Part shown: one piece after another, positions 55,987 to 64,000 of the stretch
Layout of the letters: every line of letters starts with the position of its first letter
How positions within the stretch are numbered: the first letter of the stretch is position 1
From: Nocardioides marmorisolisilvae
GTDB lineage: Bacteria > Actinomycetota > Actinomycetes > Propionibacteriales > Nocardioidaceae
Direction of reading: 5' to 3'
Length of the DNA stretch: 64,000 nucleotides
Assembly: GCF_031656915.1 (NCBI RefSeq)
Contig: NZ_CP134227.1
Span: forward strand, 496,001 to 560,000
Notes under the pieces: model-generated
The model's database searches: none
Seen by the model: only the letters and a program-made list of their open reading frames with translations
Told to the model about the DNA's origin: nothing
Program-made: the position numbers and the translations under genes

Positions 55987-56985
55987 TCAGGGCAGCAGCA
56001 CGAGCCGTCGTCCCGCCAGATCGCCTGCCTCGATCCGTCGATGTGCCGTCTGTGCCGCCGAGAGCGGCAGGACGTCCTCGATGCGGGCACTGATCCGTCC
56101 CTCGGGAAGAAGGGTGTTGATCGCGTCGGCCGCCGCCGAGAGGTCGTCGACGCCTGCGTTGCTGATCGCGAACCCGACCAGCCGGCCGTCGCGGGTGTAG
56201 AGATCCCCCACCGGAAGCGCAGGGCGGGCATCCATGCCGGCGGCGAGAACGATCCGGCCCCCGTGCGCGAGCATCGCGACGGCGGCGTCGAGGTCGTGGT
56301 GCCCGGAGGTGTCCCAGTGGACGTCGACGCCGGCCGGTGCGAGCGCGCGGACCTGGTCGGTCAGGTCCGCGGCACGGTAGTCCACTACCGCGTCCGCCCC
56401 GGCGGCCCGGCAGTGGTCGAAGTCTCGGGGCCGTGCGCTGGCGAGCACCCGGGCGCCTGCCGCCGCCGCGAGCTCGATCGCGGCGGTTCCCACGTTGCCG
56501 GCTCCGCCACCGACGAGCACGGTCTCCCCCACCCTGGTGGCTGCCTCTCGGAAGAGGCCGAGGTGCGCTGTCGCCGCCGGATGGACGACGGCCACTGCGG
56601 TGACCGGGTCCACCCCGTCGGGCAGCCGGTAGAGCCGATCCACGGCGACCACCGCGTACTGCGAGGCCGCGCCCTGCCGGCCGTCGTGACCCAGGCTGTT
56701 GGACCAGACCCGCTGCCCCACCGCGAAGGCGTCGACGCCGGCGCCGCGGTCGACGACGGTGCCGACCAGGTCGCGTCCGATCACGAACGGGAACGGGGTC
56801 GGCGTTGGGTAGGCCCCCGAGCGAACGAACGTGTCGACGTGGTTCACCGACACCGCCTCGACCGCCACCAGGACGTCCGTCGGCCCGGGGCGTGGCACCG
56901 GCAGCTCGCCGTACCGGATGTGGTCGGCAGGGCCGAGCTCCTCGATGTAGGCCGCTGCCATCGTCGGGGGGACGAGAGGTGCCAT
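55987..56985 (-). CDS. Quinone-reductase-like alcohol dehydrogenase (MDR)
   Basis: A 332-residue medium-chain dehydrogenase. It has the GroES-like N-terminal domain (PGPTDVLVAVEAVSVNHVDTF), FPFVIGRDLVGTVVDRG, and a NADPH loop VLVGGGAGNVGTAAIELAAAAGARV (in parts). The zinc ligands of alcohol dehydrogenases are absent, so it fits the zinc-independent NADPH:quinone oxidoreductase type. It is 16 bp downstream of an SDR gene and looks like the last gene of the leftward P450 operon. Confidence 0.87.
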   Translation of the reverse strand: MAPLVPPTMAAAYIEELGPADHIRYGELPVPRPGPTDVLVAVEAVSVNHVDTFVRSGAYPTPTPFPFVIGRDLVGTVVDRGAGVDAFAVGQRVWSNSLGHDGRQGAASQYAVVAVDRLYRLPDGVDPVTAVAVVHPAATAHLGLFREAATRVGETVLVGGGAGNVGTAAIELAAAAGARVLASARPRDFDHCRAAGADAVVDYRAADLTDQVRALAPAGVDVHWDTSGHHDLDAAVAMLAHGGRIVLAAGMDARPALPVGDLYTRDGRLVGFAISNAGVDDLSAAADAINTLLPEGRISARIEDVLPLSAAQTAHRRIEAGDLAGRRLVLLP

Positions 56986-57001
56986 GTGGCCAGTATCGCG
57001 G

Positions 57002-57754
57002 CTACAACCGGAAGGTCTGCCCGCCGTCGACCGCCAGCACCTGGCCAGTCACCCAGGACGCGTCGTCGGAGAGCAGGAACTTCGCTGCGCCGAGCATGTC
57101 GGTAGGTGTCCCGAGGCGCTTGAGAGCGAGCCCCTTCACCAGCTCCTTGGCGGCCTCGCCGGCCTGGATCCGGGTGGCCTCGGTGTCCGTGGGGCCCGGT
57201 GCGATCGCGTTGACGCGGATGTTCATCCCGCCGAGCTCGTGGGCCAGCTGCTGGGTGAGCCCGTTGATGCCCACCTTCGCCAGGCCGTAGAACCCCGAGT
57301 AGAGGTAGGCCGCGGTGCTGGACTGGTTGACGATCGAGCCGCCGCCCCGCTGCTGGAGGTGCGGATACACGGCGCGGGTCATCAACAGGGCGCCGTTGAG
57401 GTTCACCGCCATGAACTGCTGGTAGTAGTCCCAGTCGACGCTGATCAGCAGGTCGAACTTCATCGCGCCATAGATCGCGGCGTTGTTGATGAGCCCGTCG
57501 ATGCCGCCGTACGTCGAGACCGCGGCGATGGCCAGTGCGGCCGTGGACTCCGGCGACGACACGTCGACGGTCACGAACGACGCCTCTCCGCCGTCGGCGC
57601 GGATCTTCTCGGCGACCTGCTCCCCGAGCTCGGCGTTGAGGTCGGCGACGATGACCGACGCCCCTTCGGCGGCCAGCCCCCGGGCATAGACCTCGCCGAT
57701 TCCCTGGGCGGCGCCGGTGATGATGATGACCTTGTCCTGGAAGCGCATCCGCAT
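57002..57754 (-). CDS. Short-chain dehydrogenase/reductase
   Basis: A 250-residue classical SDR. The NAD(P) loop is ITGAAQGIGEVYARG, with NNAAIYGA and the catalytic Ser, Tyr and Lys in NQSSTAAYLYSGFYGLAK. The C-terminus reads ASWVTGQVLAVDGGQTFRL. The start is ATG 57754 or 57748, both behind AGGAGAG. Order next to an aldehyde dehydrogenase and CYP51-type P450 resembles Rv0769 of M. tuberculosis. It probably oxidises a hydroxyl of the same substrate. Confidence 0.9.
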   Translation of the reverse strand: MRMRFQDKVIIITGAAQGIGEVYARGLAAEGASVIVADLNAELGEQVAEKIRADGGEASFVTVDVSSPESTAALAIAAVSTYGGIDGLINNAAIYGAMKFDLLISVDWDYYQQFMAVNLNGALLMTRAVYPHLQQRGGGSIVNQSSTAAYLYSGFYGLAKVGINGLTQQLAHELGGMNIRVNAIAPGPTDTEATRIQAGEAAKELVKGLALKRLGTPTDMLGAAKFLLSDDASWVTGQVLAVDGGQTFRL

Positions 57755-57786
57755 TCTCTCCTCGTCCGTTGGAGTGGTCCGGCCGG

Positions 57787-59247
57787 TCAGGCGGGCTCGG
57801 CGATGGTCTTCGTCTCGAGGTACTCCTCGAATCCGGCGACGCCCATCTCGCGGCCGAGACCGGAGTGCTTGTAGCCGCCGAACGGCACGTCGGGGCTGAA
57901 CCACACCCCGCCGTTGACGGCCATCGTCCCGGTCCTGATCCGTGCTGCCACCGCCCGCGCGCGCACGGGATCGGCGGAGTCCACCGAGCCCGAGAGGCCG
58001 TAGGCGGAGTCATTGGCGATCCGGACGGCATCGTCGTCCCCGTCGTGCGGGATCACCACGAGCACCGGCCCGAAGATCTCCTCCTGGGCCAGCCGGGAGG
58101 AGTTGTCCAGCCCCGCGACCACCGTGGGCTCGACCCACCAGCCGTCGCGCTCGATCACGTGACCGCCGGTGGCGAACGTGCCGCCCTCCTCCTCCGCCAG
58201 GCGCAGATAGGAGGCGACCCGGTCGCGCTGCACCTGCGAGATCACCGGGCCACAGACAGCGCCGGGATCGGACGGGTCCTTGACTCCGATCGACTCCATC
58301 GTCGCCGCGGCGGAGCGCACCGCCTCATCGTACCGATCGCGGGGGACGACCAGCCTGGTGGTCAGCGCACAGCCCTGCCCGGCGTGGATGCACGCCGCGA
58401 ACGCGGTCGCCGCTGCCGCGGCGGCGACGTCCGCATCGTCGAGCACGATCGCCGCCGACTTGCCGCCGAGCTCGAGGAACACCCGCTTCAGCGTGGTCGC
58501 TGCCGCGGCCATGATCGCCTTGCCGGTCGCTGTCGAGCCGGTGAAGGAGACCATGTCCACGCGGGGGTCCGTGGTCAGCATCGCGGCGACGTCGTTGCTG
58601 TGCGGCGTCACCACGTTGAACACGCCTGCGGGGATGTCGGTGCGCTCGGCCACCAGCCGGCCGAGCTCGCAGGCCACCCACGGCGTGTCCGGCGCCGGCT
58701 TCAGCACGACCGTGCACCCCGCCGCCAGGGCAGGACCGACCTTGGCCAGATTGATCTGGGTCGGCACGTTCCACGGTGTGATGGCAGCGACGACGCCCAC
58801 CGGCTCGCGTCGTACCGTGCGACGCGAGGCGATTCCCATCGGCGACGCGGTCCCCAGGTCGGACTCGAACGCATAGCCTGCAGCGAGGTCGGTCACCCAT
58901 CTCAGGCCCTCGACGGGTACGTCGAAGCCCGCCGCGCCCATCATGAACGCCGGCATCCCCACCTCGGCCGTGGTGAGCGCGCGGAACGACTCGGCGTGGT
59001 CGAGCAGCGCCTGGCGGAGCTGGCGCAGGCAGCGGACCCGCAGCTCGCGGTCCGTGCACCACGACGATTCGTCGAATGCGCGACGTGCCGCCGCGATCGC
59101 CGTATCGACGTCGGAGCGGCTGGCGTCTGGGGCGCGCCCGATCTCGGTGCCGTCAGCCGGATTGTGGATCGGAAACGTCGCAGCGTCGCTCGCGCCGACG
59201 AGCTTGCCATCGACCAGCATCTGCGGCACCGGGGTGTCCAGCGTCAT
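57787..59247 (-). CDS. Aldehyde dehydrogenase
   Basis: A 486-residue NAD(P)-dependent aldehyde dehydrogenase. PWNVPTQINLAKVGPALAAG and the FTGSTATGKAIMAAA nucleotide loop are followed by the general base Glu in LELGGKSAAIV, the catalytic Cys in AGQGCALTTR, and EEIFGPVLVVIP. PFGGYKHSGLGREMG closes the fold. It overlaps the NTF2-like gene by 4 bp. Compare aldA (Rv0768) beside cyp51 in M. tuberculosis. It would oxidise an aldehyde formed by the P450 or SDR enzymes. Confidence 0.93.
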   Translation of the reverse strand: MTLDTPVPQMLVDGKLVGASDAATFPIHNPADGTEIGRAPDASRSDVDTAIAAARRAFDESSWCTDRELRVRCLRQLRQALLDHAESFRALTTAEVGMPAFMMGAAGFDVPVEGLRWVTDLAAGYAFESDLGTASPMGIASRRTVRREPVGVVAAITPWNVPTQINLAKVGPALAAGCTVVLKPAPDTPWVACELGRLVAERTDIPAGVFNVVTPHSNDVAAMLTTDPRVDMVSFTGSTATGKAIMAAAATTLKRVFLELGGKSAAIVLDDADVAAAAAATAFAACIHAGQGCALTTRLVVPRDRYDEAVRSAAATMESIGVKDPSDPGAVCGPVISQVQRDRVASYLRLAEEEGGTFATGGHVIERDGWWVEPTVVAGLDNSSRLAQEEIFGPVLVVIPHDGDDDAVRIANDSAYGLSGSVDSADPVRARAVAARIRTGTMAVNGGVWFSPDVPFGGYKHSGLGREMGVAGFEEYLETKTIAEPA

Positions 59248-59879
59248 CGTGCACCACCGGACGTGGCGGGCTGATCAGTGTGCAGACCTGCGTCGACGGG
59301 CGGCGGCCACACGGTCGAGGGCAGGTCGGCCAGCCGGTAGTGGCCGGGCAGGTCCATGCCGTTCTGCGCCATCCGGTCGAGTAGGCCCTGGGGTGCATTC
59401 CCCGAGCCCGCGAGGGCGAGGAAGGTGTGTGCCGTCGAGCCGAGGTCGAACCAGTCGCGCTGCCAGCCGATCGAGACGCCGGTGCGGGCGTCTGGGTCGT
59501 CCACGAGCCCGAACCAGCTCCCACCGATGCCGAGGATCTCGTACTCGTGGCCGGTGGCGTCGTCGACGATGCCGGCACGCTGCCGCCAGAAGCCGACGAC
59601 CATGCCGTTGCTCTCGTCCATCACGGTGGCGACGTAGTCGTAGTGCCAGCCGTCGAGTCCGTCCATCTCGGTGCCGAGGGCGCGCTCCCGGATCTCCTCA
59701 CGGCCCACGGCCATGAAGTGCTCGTCGGGGGTGTACATCCATCCGTAGGTCGCGTCCAGGGAGTAGCGATCGGCGAGCAGTGCCCAGTCGTTGCGCTGCT
59801 CCGCCTCACGGTTGGCGTTCAGCCAGTCCTCCCAGAACGCCTCCATCCGGGCGCGGTCGAGGGTCACGGCTTCTGTCAT
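59244..59879 (-). CDS. NTF2/SnoaL-like protein
   Basis: A 211-residue protein with the cone-shaped NTF2-like fold suggested by MEAFWEDWLNANREAEQRND, YSLDATYGWMYTPDEHFMAVG and HYDYVATVMDESNGMVVGFWR. It ends in a flexible proline-rich tail. Relatives bind or isomerise hydrophobic compounds such as polyketides and steroids; no catalytic residue can be named. The ATG overlaps the stop of the P450-ferredoxin gene and its stop overlaps the aldehyde dehydrogenase start, each by 4 bp. Confidence 0.8.
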   Translation of the reverse strand: MTEAVTLDRARMEAFWEDWLNANREAEQRNDWALLADRYSLDATYGWMYTPDEHFMAVGREEIRERALGTEMDGLDGWHYDYVATVMDESNGMVVGFWRQRAGIVDDATGHEYEILGIGGSWFGLVDDPDARTGVSIGWQRDWFDLGSTAHTFLALAGSGNAPQGLLDRMAQNGMDLPGHYRLADLPSTVWPPPVDAGLHTDQPATSGGAR

Positions 59880-61558
59880 CGGTCCTCCATGGTCAGGGCC
59901 ATTGCAGGGCAGTACTTGACCGCGCGCTCCACCTGGGCGCGCTGGTCGTCGGACGGATGCTCGTCGAGGACGACGACGTTGTCGGCAACCTCGTCGAAGC
60001 CGAACACACCCGGCGCCTCGGGCTGGCACATCTGATGGGCCTGGCACAGATCCCGGTCGGCGCGCACGCGCAGCCCGGCCGGGGCGTCGATCGGGGTCGC
60101 CTCCCCCGCCGCCGGGTGCGGTCCGCTTCGCCCGCCAGTGGTACGCCGGCGGTAGGCGACCCGGCAGGGCTGCTCCAGTTGGATCACCATCTTGGAGGTG
60201 TCGTCACGGTAGGACTCCGACGGCTGCACCATCGCGAACTCGAAGTCGCGCAGCAGCACCGAGAAGATCGCCTTGAGCTGCATCATCGCGAAGGCGTTTC
60301 CCACACAGCGGTGTCGGCCGGCACCGAACGGGATCCACGTCCATCGGTTGGCCAGGTCCTCCTGGCGGGGGTCGAGGTAGCGCGCCGGGTCGAAGCGCTC
60401 CGGGTCGGGGAAGTCCTCGGGTATCCGGTTCGACACCCGGGGTGTGGCACCGACCATGGCGCCGGCGGGCACGGTGTGGCCGCCGATCTCGATGTCCTGC
60501 TGGGCCACCCGCAGCAACAGCACCAGCGGCGGGTGCAGGCGCAGCGTCTCCTTCAGCGCCGCCTCCAGCCGCGGGATCGAGCGGAGTGCCTGGAACGACA
60601 CTTCGACGGACCCGGTTCCGTCGGGATCGGCGTAGAGCTCGTCGAGTTCGGCGGTGATGCCGGCCAGCACGTCGGGGTGGCGGAGCAGCTCGATCAGCGT
60701 CCAGGCCGCGGTCCCCGAGCTCGTGTGGTGTCCCGCGAACATCATCGAGATGAACATGCCGGTGATCTCGTCCGCGCTGAAGTGCTGGCTGCCGTCCGGA
60801 TTCCTCAGCGCCATCAACACATCGAGCAGGTCCCGCTCGTCTTTGGGCAGGCCACCCTCGATCGTCGCCCCCTCCGCGAGCCGCCGGTCCATGATGCCCT
60901 GCACCAGTGCGACCAGGGCCAGCCTTGCGGCGTCGCGCTTGTGGAAGCTGTCGATGTCGGCGTAGGGGTCGACGAACGCGATCGCGTCGGTGCCCCGCTC
61001 GAGGTCGTGGTAGAGCCGGGCGAAGCTGCCGTCGAGCTCCTCCCGGAACCGCTGGCCGATGAGACAGGCCGAGGTGGTGTAGATGGTCAGCTCGGCGAAG
61101 AAGTCCAGCAGGTCGATCTCGCGCCATCCGTCGGCGGAGTCTCCCCAGTCGGCGACCATCCGGCGGATCTCGCGTTCGATCGTGGTCGCGTGACCGCGCA
61201 TCATCTCGCCGCGGAGCGCCTGGTTCTTCAGCGCCTCCTTACGCTTCTCCGGCGTGGTGTCGAAGACGACGCCCTTGCCGAAGATCGGTGTCATGAAGGG
61301 GTACGCCGCCGCCTGGTCGAGGATCTCGTCGGGCGCCCGGAAGAAGACCTCGTTCACCTCTGCGCCGCTGACCAGCACGACGTCCTTGTCAGCGAGACGG
61401 AACCTGCCCACGTCGCCGCACTCCTGCCGGACCCGGGTGAGCAGCCCGATCGGATCGTGGCGAAGGTCCTCCAGATGGCCGTGCTCGTGCTCGGGGAACC
61501 GGCTGGAGACCTCCGGGATCCCGGCGAGGCCGGTGGAACGGTCCCTCACGTCTGTCAT
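59876..61558 (-). CDS. CYP51-like cytochrome P450 fused to a ferredoxin
   Basis: A 560-residue fusion. Residues 1-470 closely resemble mycobacterial CYP51 (MFISMMFAGHHTSSGTA, ETLRLHPPLVLLLRVA, NRWTWIPFGAGRHRCVG with heme ligand Cys418). After a short linker, residues 497-560 form a [3Fe-4S]-type ferredoxin: CxxHxxC (Cys505, His508, Cys511 in CQAHQMC) and Cys550-Pro. CYP51 removes the 14-alpha methyl of sterols; the natural substrate here is not known. In M. tuberculosis the ferredoxin is a separate neighbouring gene (Rv0763c). Start ATG 61558 overlaps the upstream SDR gene stop. Confidence 0.92.
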   Translation of the reverse strand: MTDVRDRSTGLAGIPEVSSRFPEHEHGHLEDLRHDPIGLLTRVRQECGDVGRFRLADKDVVLVSGAEVNEVFFRAPDEILDQAAAYPFMTPIFGKGVVFDTTPEKRKEALKNQALRGEMMRGHATTIEREIRRMVADWGDSADGWREIDLLDFFAELTIYTTSACLIGQRFREELDGSFARLYHDLERGTDAIAFVDPYADIDSFHKRDAARLALVALVQGIMDRRLAEGATIEGGLPKDERDLLDVLMALRNPDGSQHFSADEITGMFISMMFAGHHTSSGTAAWTLIELLRHPDVLAGITAELDELYADPDGTGSVEVSFQALRSIPRLEAALKETLRLHPPLVLLLRVAQQDIEIGGHTVPAGAMVGATPRVSNRIPEDFPDPERFDPARYLDPRQEDLANRWTWIPFGAGRHRCVGNAFAMMQLKAIFSVLLRDFEFAMVQPSESYRDDTSKMVIQLEQPCRVAYRRRTTGGRSGPHPAAGEATPIDAPAGLRVRADRDLCQAHQMCQPEAPGVFGFDEVADNVVVLDEHPSDDQRAQVERAVKYCPAMALTMEDR

Positions 61559-62346
61559 GGCGTCTCCTCGGTCGGGGTGAGATCTGGTTCGGGGTTGACC
61601 TCGACGAGCGGGATCGTGGTCCCCCTCGGCAGGTCGAGGACGTAGGCGATCACGTCGGCGACCGCGCCCGGCTTCATGAAGTGTCCGTTGCGGGTGAGCC
61701 CGAAGCGGCTCCAGCCGTCGAGGACCATGGCCGTGTCCGCTGTGCTCCAGTCCATGCCCATGCCGGTCATCGTGGGACCGGGCCGCACCACCGAGACGCG
61801 TACGCCGGTGCCCTCCAGCTCGAGCCTCAGCGACCGGGCCAGGCCTTCCACGGCCCACTTGCCGGTGGCGTAGGACGACATGAACGGACGGACGGTGTCG
61901 ACGACGTCGGAAGACACCAGCAGGACGTCCCCACGACGCCGCTCGACCATTGCCGGCACGAATGCCCGCACCAACCGGTGCACGCCCAGCACGTTGACGT
62001 CGATCTCCCCCGCGAACTCGGCGGTGTCGACCTCGTGCACGCGGCCGGGGACGAGTCGCGCAGCGCTCGAGACCACCGCCTCCACGTCTCCGAGGTCGGC
62101 GGTCACCTTGGCGGCGAACGCCGCGACGGACTCGGCGTCCGTCACGTCGAGCGCATGCGCGACCGCCGTACCGCCGGCGTATCGGATCTGATCGACGACC
62201 TGCTCGCACTCGGTGGTCCGGCGCGCCCCGAGCGCGACCGGGAATCCGCGTGCCGCCAGGGCGACGGCAGTGGCCGACCCGATGCCCGAGGACGCGCCCG
62301 CGACCACGGTGGGGCGCCGGTCCGGCTGTGGGAGCCGTCGACTCAT
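61555..62346 (-). CDS. Short-chain dehydrogenase/reductase
   Basis: A 263-residue SDR. The coenzyme loop is VVAGASSGIGSATAVAL, followed by LDVTDAESVAAFAAKV, SSAARLVPG in place of the NNAG motif, and the catalytic Ser plus YATGK (Tyr-x-x-x-Lys). A hydrophobic C-terminal lid follows. Coupled by ATGA to the P450 on both sides, matching Rv0765c between cyp51 and cyp123 in M. tuberculosis. Confidence 0.9.
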   Translation of the reverse strand: MSRRLPQPDRRPTVVAGASSGIGSATAVALAARGFPVALGARRTTECEQVVDQIRYAGGTAVAHALDVTDAESVAAFAAKVTADLGDVEAVVSSAARLVPGRVHEVDTAEFAGEIDVNVLGVHRLVRAFVPAMVERRRGDVLLVSSDVVDTVRPFMSSYATGKWAVEGLARSLRLELEGTGVRVSVVRPGPTMTGMGMDWSTADTAMVLDGWSRFGLTRNGHFMKPGAVADVIAYVLDLPRGTTIPLVEVNPEPDLTPTEETP

Positions 62347-63575
62347 CGCGGCACCACCGAGATCGGCAGCTCGGCGAAGCCGCGGACGTTGGTCGAGTGC
62401 ACCCGAACGGCTCGGTCGGCGTGGACATCGAAGGAGGAGAACCGACGGACAAACTCGGCGAGCACGACGCGCGCCTCGAGGCGGGCAAGGTTGGCGCCGA
62501 GGCAGTAGTGCTTGCCGGCGCCGAAGCTGAGGATCTGGGACAGCTCGTCGCGGTCGCGGCGCACGTCGTAGCGGTTCGGGTCGGTGAACACGCGCTCGTC
62601 TCGGTTGGCCGAGCCCACCAGCAGCAGCACCTTCGCTCCCCGGGGCGCCACCCGCCCGTGCAGCGACACGTCGGCACGCAGGTGCCGGGCCAGCATCTGG
62701 CTGGAGGTGTCGTGACGCAGCGTCTCCTCCACCCATGGCACGACCATTCCTGCGGTGCCCGCGGTCGGGTCCGCGAAGACGTCACGCACCTGGTCCGGGC
62801 GGGACCCGAGGTGGAAGAGCGCGTTGCCCAGCAGCTTGGTCGTCGTCTCGTTGCCCGCCACCACCATGAGGAACAGGAACGCAATGATCTCGTCATCGTC
62901 CAGCCGGTCGCCGTCCAGCTCGGCGGCCAGCAGCGCCGAGGTCAGGTCGTCGGTCGGCTGCCTGCGCCGCTGCGCGATCATGTCGGCGTAGTAGCCGACG
63001 AGCTCCAGCGAGGCAGCCATCCCTGCCGGGGGCACATCCTGGAGGCCGTCCTCACGGTGCACGACGAGGTCGGCGAGCCGGCGCACCTCGGCACGGTCCG
63101 CCGGCGGCACGCCCATCATCTGCGAGATCACGTCCATCGGGAGGAGACCGGCAAGCTGGCTGATCCACTCCAGGTCGATGTCCTGTGCGAGAGCGGCGTC
63201 GAGGTAGGTCTCGGTGAGCCGCTGGATCTCCGGTTCCAGCTCGCGGACCCGGCGTGGGGTGAAGGCACGCGACACCAGTTTGCGCAGCCGGATCTGCCGG
63301 GGCGGATCCATCGCGAGGAACGACATCACCTTGTGCGCGTCGGGCGTCCAGGCGCTCTTGTCGATGGAGACACCCATCGCGTTGGAGAACACCTCGTCGT
63401 TTCGCAGAGCGGCTCCGACGTCCTCGTGGCGGGAGATCACCCATAGGTCGTACGCCGCGCTGTGGTGGAACGGGTCCTCGGTCCGTAGTCGCGCATAGAC
63501 CGGATAGGGATCCTCATGGAGGTGGTAGTCGTAGGGGTCGAAGACCAGCGGTGCGGAGGTTGCTGCGGTCGGCAT
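62343..63575 (-). CDS. Cytochrome P450 (CYP123-like)
   Basis: A 410-residue bacterial class I P450. The I-helix oxygen-binding motif is LMVVAGNETTTKLLGNAL, the ExxR pair is VEETLR, and the heme-binding loop is FGAGKHYCLGANLARLEARV (Cys358). No transmembrane segment. It is the first structural gene after the TetR regulator, 2 bp away, and overlaps the SDR gene by 4 bp. The position equals cyp123 (Rv0766c) in M. tuberculosis, but the subfamily needs alignment. Electrons could come from the ferredoxin domain encoded two genes on. Confidence 0.9.
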   Translation of the reverse strand: MPTAATSAPLVFDPYDYHLHEDPYPVYARLRTEDPFHHSAAYDLWVISRHEDVGAALRNDEVFSNAMGVSIDKSAWTPDAHKVMSFLAMDPPRQIRLRKLVSRAFTPRRVRELEPEIQRLTETYLDAALAQDIDLEWISQLAGLLPMDVISQMMGVPPADRAEVRRLADLVVHREDGLQDVPPAGMAASLELVGYYADMIAQRRRQPTDDLTSALLAAELDGDRLDDDEIIAFLFLMVVAGNETTTKLLGNALFHLGSRPDQVRDVFADPTAGTAGMVVPWVEETLRHDTSSQMLARHLRADVSLHGRVAPRGAKVLLLVGSANRDERVFTDPNRYDVRRDRDELSQILSFGAGKHYCLGANLARLEARVVLAEFVRRFSSFDVHADRAVRVHSTNVRGFAELPISVVPR

Positions 63576-63577
63576 GC

Positions 63578-64000
63578 TCAGTTGCCCCTCATGATCACTG
63601 CCACGACCGCGTCGAGGCGATCCGTCATCTCGTCGTAGGTCATCAAGCCCATCCCCGCCTGCAGCAGCGCACCGGAGAACGCCAGCACGAGGGTGTCGAC
63701 CACGTCCGGGTCCGCGCTATCACCGAGGGCTCGCTGGAACCGGCGCACGAACTCGGCGCCGATCCGCAGCCGGAGCCGGTCGACGTCCGGATCGCTGCCC
63801 AGCAGGGCCGGCGTCACCGCGGCCGCGAGGGCGGGCTCCTTGGCGATCTGTCTTGCCAGCGCGCGCACCTCGGCACGAACTCGATCGGTCTCGTCCCGTG
63901 CGGGTCGCGGCGCGGGGACGTCGAGGGTGACGTGCCGCCAGAACAGCTCGGCGTAGAGGTGGTTCTTCGAGGCCAGGTAGGTGTACGCCGTGGCCGGTGA
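63578..64000 (-). CDS. TetR-family regulator (partial, 5' end off window)
   Basis: The last 140 residues of a TetR-type repressor; the start lies beyond the right edge. The visible part begins with the end of the helix-turn-helix (SPATAYTYLASKNHLYAELF), then the ligand-binding helices (RALARQIAKEPALAAAVTPA, RRFQRALGDSADPDVVDTLV) and ends MTDRLDAVVAVIMRGN. It directly precedes the P450 operon (2 bp), so it probably autoregulates and controls the operon, as Rv0767c does in position. Confidence 0.88.
   Translation of the reverse strand, partial: SPATAYTYLASKNHLYAELFWRHVTLDVPAPRPARDETDRVRAEVRALARQIAKEPALAAAVTPALLGSDPDVDRLRLRIGAEFVRRFQRALGDSADPDVVDTLVLAFSGALLQAGMGLMTYDEMTDRLDAVVAVIMRGN

Overview
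This window looks like chromosomal DNA of a high-GC actinobacterium, probably of the Nocardioidaceae (Nocardioides-like); the family assignment is inference. It carries a complete Pup-proteasome system, the mycothiol gene mshC, and gene order that follows Mycobacterium tuberculosis Rv2092c-Rv2136c (helY, tatC, tatA, pafC, pafB, pafA, prcA, prcB, pup, dop, mpa, trmI, metH, PAC2, mshC, uppP). No tRNA, rRNA, insertion sequence or CRISPR array was seen.

Layout. 1-4822: lysine catabolism. kamD (cut by the window edge), an amidohydrolase and 3,5-diaminohexanoate dehydrogenase run leftward, divergent from lysine 2,3-aminomutase. 4911-11002: topoisomerase IB, an Lrp regulator, a 5'-3' exonuclease, a HelY helicase and a lipid-kinase-like gene. 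11030-19499: tatC, tatA, the PafBC regulator pair, pafA, prcA, prcB, pup and dop. Between prcB and prcA lie five exact-length 92-bp tandem repeats, each a 31-codon mini-gene that starts with the PrcA N-terminus and is joined to the next by an ATGA overlap.

19550-34945: an accessory surface-glycan island of about 15 kb inserted between dop and the proteasomal ATPase. It has several glycosyltransferases, a sulfotransferase-GT4 fusion, a sugar epimerase, a methyltransferase, a secreted propeller-like protein, and an uninterrupted fusion of [4Fe-4S] APS reductase with UDP-sulfoquinovose synthase. Together these suggest a sulfated and sulfonated surface glycan in which sulfite is made and used by one polypeptide.

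34988-50971: the core region resumes with the ARC/Mpa ATPase, trmI, a site-2 protease, a HAD phosphatase, metH behind an S-adenosylhomocysteine riboswitch, PAC2, mshC, a block of conserved actinobacterial genes, corA, uppP, an aldo/keto reductase and a small partner. 51026-55972: an M20 peptidase, a secreted penicillin-acylase-type hydrolase and an M23 peptidase. 55987-64000: a tightly coupled leftward operon resembling M. tuberculosis Rv0763c-Rv0769 (TetR, P450, SDR, CYP51 with its ferredoxin fused, NTF2-like protein, aldehyde dehydrogenase, SDR, quinone reductase), probably for sterol or terpenoid oxidation.

The only stretch over 300 bp without a conventional gene is the repeat array at 16413-16872. 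Several start codons (GTG, or sites inside longer frames) were chosen from ribosome-binding sites, family N-termini and overlaps, as stated per entry.
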